Shown piece by piece: positions 1-7,849 of a stretch of DNA of 64,000 nt. The notes below the pieces were generated by a model. The model searched no databases. It was not told the DNA's origin and saw only the letters and a program-made list of their open reading frames with translations. Source of the DNA: Micromonospora sp. NBRC 110009 (lineage in GTDB: Bacteria; Actinomycetota; Actinomycetes; Mycobacteriales; Micromonosporaceae); the NCBI RefSeq assembly GCF_030518795.1, contig NZ_CP130427.1, positions 3,100,001-3,164,000 of the forward strand, read 5' to 3'. Within the stretch, counting starts at the first letter, position 1, and the number at the start of each line of letters is the position of its first letter. Position numbers and translations under genes: made by a program.

Positions 1-654
1 CCGCAGGCGGTGTGGCAGGGGCTGACCGCCAGCTTGCCCGTGCTCCTGCCGGCGCTGGGGATCACCATCTGGCTGACCCTTTTCGGCTTCCTGCTCTCGT
101 CGGTCGCCGGCGTGCTGATCGGGATGGCCCTGGCCGCCTCCCGCCGGGTGGAGCGGATGTTCGCGCCGCTGCTGGTGGCGGTCAACGCGGTGCCGAAGAT
201 CGCCTTCGGACCGCTGCTCGTGGTCGCCGTCGGCTGGGGGCAGAAACCCATCCTGACCATGGTGTTTCTGCTCTGCTTCTTCCCGATCGTGCTGTCCACC
301 GCGACCGGGCTGACCACCACCCCCGCCGACATGGCCGACCTGGCCCGCTCGCTCAACGCGTCGTGGTGGCAGGCGTTCCGGAAGGTGCGCTTCCCCGCCG
401 CCCTGCCGCAGATCTTCGTCGGACTGAAGGTGGCGATGCCGCTCGCCGCGATCGGCGCCGTGATCGGGGAGTTCTACTCGGACAAGCCCGGGCTGGGCTA
501 CCAGATTCTCCAGTACAACGGCGTCGGCGACATCGCGACGGCGTGGGCGGCGATCGTGCTGGTAGCACTGATGAGCATCCTGCTCTACTCCGCCCTGACC
601 CTCCTCGAACGCCTGGCCCTCCCCTGGGTCCGAGCCACCACCTCCGCCAGATGA
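1..654 (+). CDS. ABC transporter permease, NitT/TauT (SsuC) type, 5' truncated by window edge
   Basis: This is the inner-membrane permease of an importer of the nitrate/taurine/sulfonate class. The reading frame is open from base 1, and 217 residues are visible against a usual 250-270, so the true start lies upstream. About five hydrophobic segments are visible. The EAA-type loop for contact with the ATPase lies near 'LARSLNASWWQAFRKVRFP', followed by 'LPQIFVGLKVAMPLAAIGAVIGEF', which is typical of BPD_transp_1 permeases. The cognate ATPase and binding protein are not visible. The next gene encodes a different class of binding protein in the opposite orientation, so they are unlikely to be partners. 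The substrate cannot be told from sequence. Confidence 0.88.
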   Translation, partial: PQAVWQGLTASLPVLLPALGITIWLTLFGFLLSSVAGVLIGMALAASRRVERMFAPLLVAVNAVPKIAFGPLLVVAVGWGQKPILTMVFLLCFFPIVLSTATGLTTTPADMADLARSLNASWWQAFRKVRFPAALPQIFVGLKVAMPLAAIGAVIGEFYSDKPGLGYQILQYNGVGDIATAWAAIVLVALMSILLYSALTLLERLALPWVRATTSAR

Positions 655-744
655 CCCGCAAGGCAACCAGTCGACAGTGGACCCGGCGTTGACCGTAGAC
701 ACCCGAGGTCCACAGAAGCGGACGGACGGCGCGGCACCACCGAA

Positions 745-816
745 GGTGTGGCCCCACCGCAACCGGCGGAGGGATCAAGCCTGACCGCCCGGAGCCGGTT
801 GCGGTGGGGCCACACC
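745..816. repeat. Perfect 23-bp inverted repeat between convergent genes
   Basis: Arms at 745-767 and 794-816 are exact reverse complements (23/23) separated by 26 nt. The element lies between the permease, which ends at 654, and the binding-protein gene, which ends at 831 on the other strand. It could act as a bidirectional transcription terminator. It has no T-tract, and the stem is longer than usual, so a mobile or REP-like palindrome is also possible. Confidence 0.8.
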
Positions 817-830
817 CCCAAGCCCAACCA

Positions 831-2012
831 CTAGCCGGCGAGACGCCAGCGACCCCCACGCGCCACGAGCGTCGTCAACGCCTGCGGCATCAATCCCGAG
901 TGGTTGTCCGGCGTCATCCGGATCGGCCCGGAGAGTCCGTCGAGCTGCGAGGTCTCCAGCACGTCGCGCAGGGTGTCCCGGTGCGCCGTCCCGGACTCGT
1001 CGCCGCTGCGCAGCTCGGCGTCCGCGATGAGCTGGACCGCGTCCGCGGCGAACGAGGAGAAGCCGTTGTAGCCGCCGAAGCGGGCGGTGTAATCCTGGAA
1101 CCACTGCCGCCGGGCGGCCTTGGCCGGGGTGGTGGCGATGACGTCGTCGATCACCATGGTCTGGGTGAAGATCAGCGTCGCCTTCTCGGCGGAGCGGGCG
1201 GAGGCGCCGAGGAAGAGGTCGCCGGCCGCCGAGGCGTCGAAGAACAGGTCGCCGCTGAAGCGGCTCTGCCGGGCGTTGGCGGCGGCCAGCGCCGCCTGCT
1301 CCGGCGGCGTCCAGACGATCAGCGCGTCGGGCTTCCGGTCGACCAGCTGCCCGACCTGGCCGCTCACGTCGGTGTCGGTGGTGCGCGCGGCCTCGGCGCG
1401 GAGCAGCCGGATGCGGGCCTTGTCGAACTCGCCGCGCAGGGCGGTCAGCCCCTCCTCGCCGTAGCTGTCGGCGCTGTGCAGCACGGCCACCTTGGCGATG
1501 CCGCGTCGCTTCAGTTCGGCGGTGAGCGTTGCGGCGCTGTCGGCCGCGTTCGGGGCCAGCTTGAAGACGTACCGGCGTTCGGCGACCGGTTCGGTGATCG
1601 CGCCGGAGGAAGCGAGCGCGACGGTCGGAATGTGCTTCTCGCCGATCGTGCGGACGGCGCCGACCGCACATTCGTTGCAACCGCCCATGATGATGGCGCT
1701 GACCCGCGAGTCGCCGCTGAAATCGTTGATGTTGCGCAACGACTCGGCGGCGTCGGATCGGTTGTCCTTCACCTTGAGCTCGATCTTCCGGGCACCGAGC
1801 GCGCCGGACGAGTTCAACTGCTCGACCTTCAGTTCGAGGGCCCGTTGGTACACCTTGCCGATCGCTGCGGATGCGCCGGAAAGTTCGAGGTCCGCAGCGA
1901 TCACGATGGGCCTGCTGTCCTGCTTTTCCCCGCCGAACTGGCAGCCGGTGAGCGTGGTGGCCAGCACGGCCGATGCGAGCGCCGCGATGCTCGCGGAGCG
2001 GATGGGGCTCAA
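831..2012 (-). CDS. Branched-chain-amino-acid-type ABC substrate-binding lipoprotein (LivJ/K family)
   Basis: This 393-aa protein is secreted and lipid-anchored. Residues 1-24 form a lipoprotein signal ending in the lipobox LTGC, with Cys24. The mature part has the type-1 periplasmic binding fold: it opens with 'IVIAADLELSGASAAIGKVYQ', then a central 'VAVLHSADSYGEEGL' segment and a 'DALIVWTPPEQAALAAANAR' segment, as in the Peripla_BP_6 family. It therefore binds a small solute such as an amino acid, amide or urea. The LivHMGF membrane and ATPase genes that normally accompany it are not in the window. It may be an orphan receptor or may serve distant components. The exact ligand is unknown. 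Confidence 0.85.
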   Translation of the reverse strand: MSPIRSASIAALASAVLATTLTGCQFGGEKQDSRPIVIAADLELSGASAAIGKVYQRALELKVEQLNSSGALGARKIELKVKDNRSDAAESLRNINDFSGDSRVSAIIMGGCNECAVGAVRTIGEKHIPTVALASSGAITEPVAERRYVFKLAPNAADSAATLTAELKRRGIAKVAVLHSADSYGEEGLTALRGEFDKARIRLLRAEAARTTDTDVSGQVGQLVDRKPDALIVWTPPEQAALAAANARQSRFSGDLFFDASAAGDLFLGASARSAEKATLIFTQTMVIDDVIATTPAKAARRQWFQDYTARFGGYNGFSSFAADAVQLIADAELRSGDESGTAHRDTLRDVLETSQLDGLSGPIRMTPDNHSGLMPQALTTLVARGGRWRLAG

Positions 2013-2365
2013 CTCAGTCCTCCAGGTGTGGCGCGGGTGTACGCCCGATCACCGCCGCTCATCCGTCCTCAGTGGAGGAACGAGATTGGTGTGCCGTACG
2101 GTGTGCGCGAAGCCTGCAAAACCTTGCCAATGCCGGGCCGTGTGGTCAAGCGCGGACGCGGTGCGCCGTTTCGGGACACCCGTCCCACATGTTGGGGACA
2201 CGAAACGTTAACTTGCAATTACTGCGCAGATGCGACCGACCACTCTGGAGTTACATCCCCTGTTCAGGGGCCCGAAAAAATGAAGGCATTAGTTGACTGC
2301 TGCACTGGTTGAGTCGCCGCCGACCGTTTCCGGTCTCACTGCGGCTTCCCAAACAGCACCTCGTC
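2013..2365. other. Intergenic region upstream of the binding-protein gene, bounded by the IS5 element
   Basis: About 350 bp of noncoding sequence. It is noticeably more AT-rich near 2205-2300 than the surrounding genes, which suits a promoter for the minus-strand lipoprotein gene. A small hairpin (2257-2262 with 2265-2270) followed by an A-run is present. I see no gene in it. Confidence 0.5.
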
Positions 2366-2368
2366 TGA

Positions 2369-3303
2369 GTGCGTGTTTGAGAAGGCCGGGTGTGGACGGT
2401 GTGGCGGCGTGACGATGGCCGCCGGGGCGGGCAGGGTGTCTGGGTGTCGTCGCCTCGTCGTGGTTACCCGTCGGACCTGACCGATGCCCAGTGGGCGTTG
2501 ATCGAAGGGTTGTTGCCGGAGCCCAGCACGGACGGGCGGCGGGAGAAGCACCCTCGTCGGGAGATCGTCAACGCGATCTTGTACGTGGTCCGCTCGGGGT
2601 GTCCGTGGCGGTACCTGCCGGCGGATCTGCCGCCGTGGCAGACGGTGTACTGGTATTTCGTGCGCTGGGAGGACGCCGGTGTGACCGAGAACCTGCTGGC
2701 CACGCTGCGGGTCAAGGCGCGGGTGCAGGACGGGCGGAATCCGGAGCCGTCGGCGGGGATCATCGACTCGCAGTCGGTGAAGGGCGCCGACACCGTCGGG
2801 CAGCAGACGCGTGGTTACGACGCGGGTAAGAAGGTCAACGGCAGGAAACGGTTCATCATCACCGATACCGGCGGGCTGTTGGTCACCGTGGCGGTGATGG
2901 CCGCGTCGTGGCAGGACCGCGACGGCGCGAAGACGGCCCTGCTCGGCGCTTATCTGGCCACCCCGATCCGGCACGTCTTCGCCGACCAGGGCTTCGCGGG
3001 CCGTCTCGTCGACTGGACCCGCGACACCTTGAAAATCACGCTGGAGATCGTGCGCAAGCCCGCTGAGCAGCGGGGCTTCGCCGTGCACCCGCGCAGGTGG
3101 GTCGTGGAGCGGACCCTGGCATGGCTCACCGCCTGCCGCCGGCTGGCCCGCGACTACGAACGCCACCCTGAAACCTCCGAAGGCATCGTCAGGTGGGCCG
3201 CCATCGCCGGCATGACCCGCCGCATCACCCGCGGCCGACCAGCCCGACGGCAGGCAAAGCGCACCTTCATCTGGACCTGATCAAGTCCCTCTCAAACACG
3301 CTC
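2369..3303 (+). mobile_element. IS5-family insertion sequence, apparently intact (935 bp)
   Basis: Terminal inverted repeats begin gtgcgtgtttgaga at 2369 and, read on the opposite strand, gagcgtgtttgaga from 3303: 13 of 14 bases match, and similarity continues inward. Direct repeats of TGA flank both ends (2366-2368 and 3304-3306), matching the 3-bp TNA target duplication of the IS1031-type subgroup of IS5. One uninterrupted transposase gene fills the element, so it may still be active or be a recent arrival. It lies 95 bp upstream of the conservon start and may have displaced or supplied that operon's promoter. Confidence 0.9.
2390..3280 (+). CDS. IS5-family DDE transposase
   Basis: This 296-aa transposase is encoded in one frame from a GTG start, without the programmed frameshift seen in many relatives. 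An N-terminal DUF4096-like domain ('YPSDLTDAQWALIEGLLP', about residues 26-43) precedes the DDE_Tnp_1 domain. The likely catalytic triad is Asp126 (in DSQSVKG), Asp199 (in FADQGF) and Glu240 (in RRWVVERTLAWL), with the YREK-like block running to about residue 258. The product would cut and rejoin the ends of the surrounding element. A GTG a little downstream, near 2440, is an alternative start. Confidence 0.92.
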   Translation: MWTVWRRDDGRRGGQGVWVSSPRRGYPSDLTDAQWALIEGLLPEPSTDGRREKHPRREIVNAILYVVRSGCPWRYLPADLPPWQTVYWYFVRWEDAGVTENLLATLRVKARVQDGRNPEPSAGIIDSQSVKGADTVGQQTRGYDAGKKVNGRKRFIITDTGGLLVTVAVMAASWQDRDGAKTALLGAYLATPIRHVFADQGFAGRLVDWTRDTLKITLEIVRKPAEQRGFAVHPRRWVVERTLAWLTACRRLARDYERHPETSEGIVRWAAIAGMTRRITRGRPARRQAKRTFIWT

Positions 3304-3397
3304 TGATGAAATCGCGGCCGTGCCGCGCGCGGCGCCGCCCGCCGCGCCAGGCACGGGTCGGTGGGTCAGCCGTGGAAGAAACGACGGAGGCGATGTC

Positions 3398-6397
3398 GTG
3401 AGCACCGGACCTACGACCCTGCCCGAGAGTCCCGGCGCCGACCAGCGAAACCGGCGACGGCGACTTCCTCGGCTGCGTGACGCGCGGATCCGTTCCAAGC
3501 TCGCCCTCATCCTGGTCGTTCCGGTCGCCGCAGTTATCGCACTGGCGACAATCCGACTCGTCTCGGTCGGCGAGGGCGCGTACGAGGCCACCCGGATCCG
3601 GTCGCTCACCGCGCTGTCGATCGACGTCTCGGCGCTCGCCCAGGACCTGCACAAGGAGCGGATGGCAGCGGCCGCGTACCTGGCCGCGCCGGACCAGAAG
3701 CCGGACGACTACAACCTGCGGGTCCGGCGCACCGACGAGCGGATCGCGGCGTACCGGGAGGAGCGCGGAAAGCTCGGCGGCGTGCCCCGTTCGGTGACCG
3801 ACCGGCTCACGGTCATCGAGGACCACCTGGCCACGCTGAACGGCACCCGCCAGGAGGTGCTGGACCGGCAGCAGATGCCGGTGGCCGAGGCCAGCCTGCG
3901 CTACGGCATCATCGTCAACGACCTGGTCGCGTACGGCGACACGCTGGCCCAGCAGCCCGGCGCCGAGGGCATCGCCGACGCCCGCCGCGCGGTGGCCGCG
4001 TTCTCCCACGCGAAGGCGGAGGTCGCCGAGGAGCAGGCGGTCGCCTTCACCGCCCTCGCCACCGGCCAGTTCGACGAGGAGCAGTTCTCCTCCTTCGTCG
4101 CCACCCTGACCGGCCAGCAGGAGGCGCTGCTCTCCTTCTCCCGTGCCGCCGAGCCGGCACAGCGGGCCCTGGTGGACGGCACCGTCTCCGGTGACGCCGT
4201 GCAGCTCGCCGACCGGGTCGCCAACGACCTGTCCCGCTCGGTCAACCAGTCCCCGCTGGTCGGCCGGGACGACGCCGCGGCGGCCATCGGCGCGGTCGCC
4301 GACCTGATGCGGTGGGCCGAGATCCAGCTCCAGGACCGGCTGCTCGCCGATGCCGACGCGGTCCGGACCGACGTCATCCGGCAGGCCGTCCTGGAGAGCC
4401 TGCTCGTCCTGGTCACGCTGCTGATCGCCGTGACGCTGGCGGTGGTGCTGGCCCGCTCGCTGAACGACTCGCTGCGCCGGCTGCGCGAGGGTGCCCTGGC
4501 GGTGGCGAACCACGACCTGCCGGACGCGGTGAGCCGGCTGCAGAGCGTCAATGCCATCGGCGACGGTGGCGTCGACGAGATCGTCCAGCAGGTCCGGGAC
4601 CCGATCAGGCTGACCAACCGCGACGAGGTCGGCCAGGTGGCGGCGGCGTTCAACGTGGTCCACCGGGAGGCGGTCCGGGTGGCCGCCGAGCAGGCCGCGC
4701 TGCGGACCAGCGTCTCGGCGATGTTCCTCAACCTGGCTCGCCGGTCGCAGAGCCTGGTCGACCGGATGATCGGCGAGCTGGACGCGATCGAGCGTGGCGA
4801 GGAGGACCCGAAGCGGCTGGCCCAGCTCTTCGAGCTCGACCACCTGGCCACCCGGATGCGTCGCAACGACGAGAACCTGCTGGTGCTGGCCGGTGCCGAC
4901 TCGGCCGTCCCGCGCCGGGAGGACGCCCTCCTGGTCGACGTGCTGCGCGCCGCCCAGTCCGAGGTGGAGCTCTACAACCGGATCGAGTTCGGCACCGTCG
5001 ACACCGACATCTCGGTCGCCGCGCACGCGGTCAACGACGTGGTCCGGCTCGTCGCCGAGCTGCTGGACAACGCCACCCGCTTCTCGCCGCCGAACACCAC
5101 GGTGGTCGCCGACGGCCGGCGGATCCGCGACTATGTGCTGATCCAGGTCGAGGACCGCGGTCTGGGCCTGAGTGACGAGCAGCTCGACTCGCTGAACCGC
5201 CGGCTGGCCGCCCCGCCCACCGTCGACGTGGCCGCGTTCCGGCTGATGGGTCTGGCCGTGGTGAGCCGGCTCGCCTCCCGCTACGGCATCCGGGTCGAGC
5301 TGCGGCGCAACGTCGACGGCGGCACGGTCGCCCAGGTGACCCTGCCCAACTCCGCGGTGGTGCTGCCGGCCAACCGGGGCCAGGCCCCGCTGACCCGGCC
5401 GCGCCAGCCGCTCGCCGTCGAGCAGTCCCCGCTGAGCCAGCTCGGCGCCGCCGTCGAGCCGCTGGCCGGGCGGGGCGCCACGGCGACCCTGACCGACCAG
5501 TGGCAGACCGCCGCCCCGCCGCCGGCCCGCTGGCAGGCCGCCACCGAGGCGCGGGACACCGGTCCGGCCGTGCAGTTGGGCGGGGTGGCCGGCGCCCTGC
5601 CGAGCCTGCCGACCGTCCCGGTCGCGTCCGCGCCGCCCGCCCCGGCCACCCCGGTCTCCGGCGCCGGCTACGGCCTGGGCACGCCGGGTCCGGCGTTCCC
5701 CGCGCGCGACCCGCTGCCGAAGCGGGCCCCGGCCGGCGGGGCGGTCGACCCCGCTCCGCTCGCGCCGCCGACCTTCCCTCCAGCGGCGTATGCGCCGGTC
5801 GCGGCGGTCCCGCCGCCCGTCGAGACCGCGCCGGCGCCGGCCGCACCGGTGGCGGCCCACCGGGCCGAGGCCCCGATCTTCCGGGAGATGGAGGCCGTCT
5901 GGTTCCGGTCGCACGGGGAGGACGAGACGACCATCTTCGCCCGCCCGCGGTTCGACGACGAGCCGGCGGCGCAGCCGGTCGCCGCGGCCACGCCGCCGCC
6001 GCTGCCGACCCGGACCCCGGGAGCCCAGGCCGCCGGCGTGACCACGCCGCCGCCGTACAATCCGCCGCCGGTGCCGTCCGCGCCGCCCGCCGCCGCGGTA
6101 CCCCCGCCGGCGACCGACCCGGACGCCTGGCGGACGGCGGCGGACGAGGGCTGGTCCCGGGCCAACCGGGCCGCGGAGCCCACCAACGGCGGCACCACCC
6201 GCTCCGGCCTCCCCAAGCGGGTGCCGCAGGCCCAGCTGGTGCCCGGCGGCATCGAACAGAAGGGCGGCCGGGACGTCACCCGGCGTACGCCGGACGAAGT
6301 ACGCGGCCTGCTGTCGGCCTACCACCGCGGGGTACAGCGGGGGCGGACGGCCGGCGCGGACCTGAACAGCACCTCGACCAAGGAGACGAACCGATGA
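3398..6397 (+). CDS. cvnA: Conservon sensor histidine kinase CvnA (nitrate/nitrite-sensor type)
   Basis: This large membrane sensor (999 aa) starts at the GTG at 3398, preceded by GGAGG at 3386-3390. A basic N-terminus leads to TM1 (about 35-54), an extracytoplasmic NIT-like helical domain (about 60-310), TM2 (about 331-352) and a HAMP-like segment. A dimerisation region follows ('LDHLATRMRR', about 480). The HATPase domain has an N-box 'ELLDNATRFSPP' (about 555) and a G-box 'DRGLGL' (about 586). Residues from about 665 to 999 form a Pro/Ala-rich, probably disordered tail. In Streptomyces, CvnA proteins work at the membrane with CvnB-D, much like a eukaryotic G-protein-coupled receptor system. 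It overlaps cvnB by ATGA. The stimulus is unknown. Confidence 0.9.
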   Translation: MSTGPTTLPESPGADQRNRRRRLPRLRDARIRSKLALILVVPVAAVIALATIRLVSVGEGAYEATRIRSLTALSIDVSALAQDLHKERMAAAAYLAAPDQKPDDYNLRVRRTDERIAAYREERGKLGGVPRSVTDRLTVIEDHLATLNGTRQEVLDRQQMPVAEASLRYGIIVNDLVAYGDTLAQQPGAEGIADARRAVAAFSHAKAEVAEEQAVAFTALATGQFDEEQFSSFVATLTGQQEALLSFSRAAEPAQRALVDGTVSGDAVQLADRVANDLSRSVNQSPLVGRDDAAAAIGAVADLMRWAEIQLQDRLLADADAVRTDVIRQAVLESLLVLVTLLIAVTLAVVLARSLNDSLRRLREGALAVANHDLPDAVSRLQSVNAIGDGGVDEIVQQVRDPIRLTNRDEVGQVAAAFNVVHREAVRVAAEQAALRTSVSAMFLNLARRSQSLVDRMIGELDAIERGEEDPKRLAQLFELDHLATRMRRNDENLLVLAGADSAVPRREDALLVDVLRAAQSEVELYNRIEFGTVDTDISVAAHAVNDVVRLVAELLDNATRFSPPNTTVVADGRRIRDYVLIQVEDRGLGLSDEQLDSLNRRLAAPPTVDVAAFRLMGLAVVSRLASRYGIRVELRRNVDGGTVAQVTLPNSAVVLPANRGQAPLTRPRQPLAVEQSPLSQLGAAVEPLAGRGATATLTDQWQTAAPPPARWQAATEARDTGPAVQLGGVAGALPSLPTVPVASAPPAPATPVSGAGYGLGTPGPAFPARDPLPKRAPAGGAVDPAPLAPPTFPPAAYAPVAAVPPPVETAPAPAAPVAAHRAEAPIFREMEAVWFRSHGEDETTIFARPRFDDEPAAQPVAAATPPPLPTRTPGAQAAGVTTPPPYNPPPVPSAPPAAAVPPPATDPDAWRTAADEGWSRANRAAEPTNGGTTRSGLPKRVPQAQLVPGGIEQKGGRDVTRRTPDEVRGLLSAYHRGVQRGRTAGADLNSTSTKETNR

Positions 6398-6801
6398 ACA
6401 GGCCAGCGGCCATGCAGGACATGGGTTGGCTGCTCACCAACTTCGCCGACAGCGTGGCGGGCATCGCCCACGTGGTGGCGGTGTCCGCCGACGGGCTGCT
6501 GCTCGCCTCCTCCCGGGACCTGCCCGCGGACCGGGCCGACCAGCTCGCCGCGATCACCTCCGGCGTGGTGAGCCTGACCGAGGGTGCCGCCCGGATGTTC
6601 AGCGCCGGCGGGGTCCTCCAGACGGTGATCGAGATGGACAGCGGATACCTCTTCCTCATGTCGATCAGCGACGGCTCCTCGATGGCGGTCCTGGCCGCCC
6701 GGAGCTGCGACGTCGGACAGGTGGGCTACGAGATGGCGCTGCTGGTGGAGCGGGTCGGCCAGGCGTTGTCGCCGCTGCCGAGGGACGCCGTCCGGTCCTG
6801 A
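6394..6801 (+). CDS. cvnB: Roadblock/LC7-domain protein CvnB
   Basis: This 135-aa single-domain Roadblock/LC7 protein begins 'MNRPAAMQDMGWLLTNFAD' and carries the typical 'VVAVSADGLLLA' strand-loop-strand. Such proteins dimerise and regulate small GTPases of the MglA/CvnD type, acting as GAP-like or scaffold partners. Its start overlaps the cvnA stop (ATGA), implying translational coupling and a fixed ratio with the kinase. A 68-bp gap separates it from cvnC. It probably sits on the cytoplasmic face of the membrane with the other conservon proteins. Confidence 0.93.
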   Translation: MNRPAAMQDMGWLLTNFADSVAGIAHVVAVSADGLLLASSRDLPADRADQLAAITSGVVSLTEGAARMFSAGGVLQTVIEMDSGYLFLMSISDGSSMAVLAARSCDVGQVGYEMALLVERVGQALSPLPRDAVRS

Positions 6802-6869
6802 CCGGGCGTCGGGTGTGACTGGGTGATCCGGAGCCGGCCCGGCTCCGGACGAGGGGAGGTGATCGCGAG

Positions 6870-7232
6870 ATGGAACCACGGCGGGACCCGCGTGGGGCGC
6901 TGGTGCGACCGTACGCGGTCACCCGTGGCCGCACCGAACCGTTGCAGAACATCGCGCTGGAGGCGGTGCTGTCCTGCACCGCGACCCAGTCGGCCGAGGC
7001 GCGGTTCGCCGGGCACGACAAGTACCGCATCGCCACGGTCTGCGAGGGCCGGGCGCAGTCGCTCGCGGAGATCGCCGCGTACACCCGGATGCCGCTGGGC
7101 GTCACCCGGGTGCTGGTCGCCGACATGGTGGCCGAGGGCCTGCTGACGCTACACACTGCCGCTCCCGCGACGGGGTTCGCGGCGCGGATGAACCTGCTTG
7201 GAAGGGTGCTAAGTGGACTTCGCGAACTATGA
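6870..7232 (+). CDS. cvnC: DUF742 protein CvnC
   Basis: This 120-aa DUF742 protein has the diagnostic 'LVRPYAVTRGRTEP' near the N-terminus and a winged-helix-like region ('SLAEIAAYTRMPLGVTRVLVADMVAEGLL') over most of the rest. Its molecular job in conservons is not settled; it is thought to be part of the membrane-associated signalling complex. The ATG at 6870 follows a strong GGGGAGG Shine-Dalgarno sequence. The end overlaps cvnD by 20 bp, the standard conservon arrangement. Confidence 0.92.
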   Translation: MEPRRDPRGALVRPYAVTRGRTEPLQNIALEAVLSCTATQSAEARFAGHDKYRIATVCEGRAQSLAEIAAYTRMPLGVTRVLVADMVAEGLLTLHTAAPATGFAARMNLLGRVLSGLREL

Positions 7233-7830
7233 CCCCGCCGGGGCGAACCGCAGCCGGGAGATCATCTCCGCGAAGATCGTGATCGCGGGCGGCTTCGGGG
7301 TGGGCAAGACCACCATGGTCGGTGCGATCTCCGAGATCACGCCGCTGACCACCGAGGCGCTGATGACCGCGGCCGGCGTGGGCATCGACGACCCGTCGAA
7401 GGTGCCCGGCAAGGAGACCACCACGGTCGCCATGGACTTCGGCCGGATCACCATGGCCGAGGACCTGATCCTCTACCTCTTCGGCACGCCCGGTCAGACC
7501 CGCTTCTGGTTCATGTGGGACGAGATCATCCGGGGTGCGGTGGGCGCGGCCGTCCTGGTGGACACCCGCCGGATCACCGATGCCTTCGCCCCGCTCGACT
7601 ACTTCGAGAACCGCAACCTGCCGTACGTGGTGGCGCTGAACCGGTTCGACGGCGCGCCCCAGTACGAGCCGGAGGAGGTCCGCGAGGCGCTGGCGATCTC
7701 GCCGGACGTACCGCTGGTGATGTGCGACGCGCGGCAGCGGGAGTCGGTCAAGCAGGTCCTGGTGACCGTCGTCGAGCACGCCATGCTCCGCCTCCAGGCC
7801 GAGCACGGCTTCGCGGCCCCAGTCGGCTGA
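7213..7830 (+). CDS. cvnD: Conservon small GTPase CvnD
   Basis: This 205-aa Ras/MglA-like GTP-binding protein has a P-loop at residues 26-33 (GGFGVGKT), a switch-II/G3-like 'LFGTPGQTRFW' and a G4-like 'ALNRFDGA' in place of NKxD. It would switch between GTP and GDP states under control of CvnB. It starts at a GTG inside the cvnC coding end, so it is likely translationally coupled. Some conservons end with a cytochrome P450 gene (cvnE). None follows here, because the next gene is convergent and only 19 bp away. Confidence 0.93.
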   Translation: MDFANYDPAGANRSREIISAKIVIAGGFGVGKTTMVGAISEITPLTTEALMTAAGVGIDDPSKVPGKETTTVAMDFGRITMAEDLILYLFGTPGQTRFWFMWDEIIRGAVGAAVLVDTRRITDAFAPLDYFENRNLPYVVALNRFDGAPQYEPEEVREALAISPDVPLVMCDARQRESVKQVLVTVVEHAMLRLQAEHGFAAPVG

Positions 7831-7849
7831 TCCTCCGCCCGGCGGCGGG

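Noticed and set aside
2257..2280. Hairpin cccctg-tt-cagggg followed by A-run as a terminator
   Set aside because: The A-run is on the wrong side for minus-strand transcription, and there is no plus-strand gene upstream to terminate.
3281..6325. Minus-strand open frame of over 1000 codons opposite cvnA
   Set aside because: Arg/Gly/His/Gln-rich translation without domains. It mirrors the third-position GC bias of cvnA, and long antisense open frames like this occur opposite most genes here.
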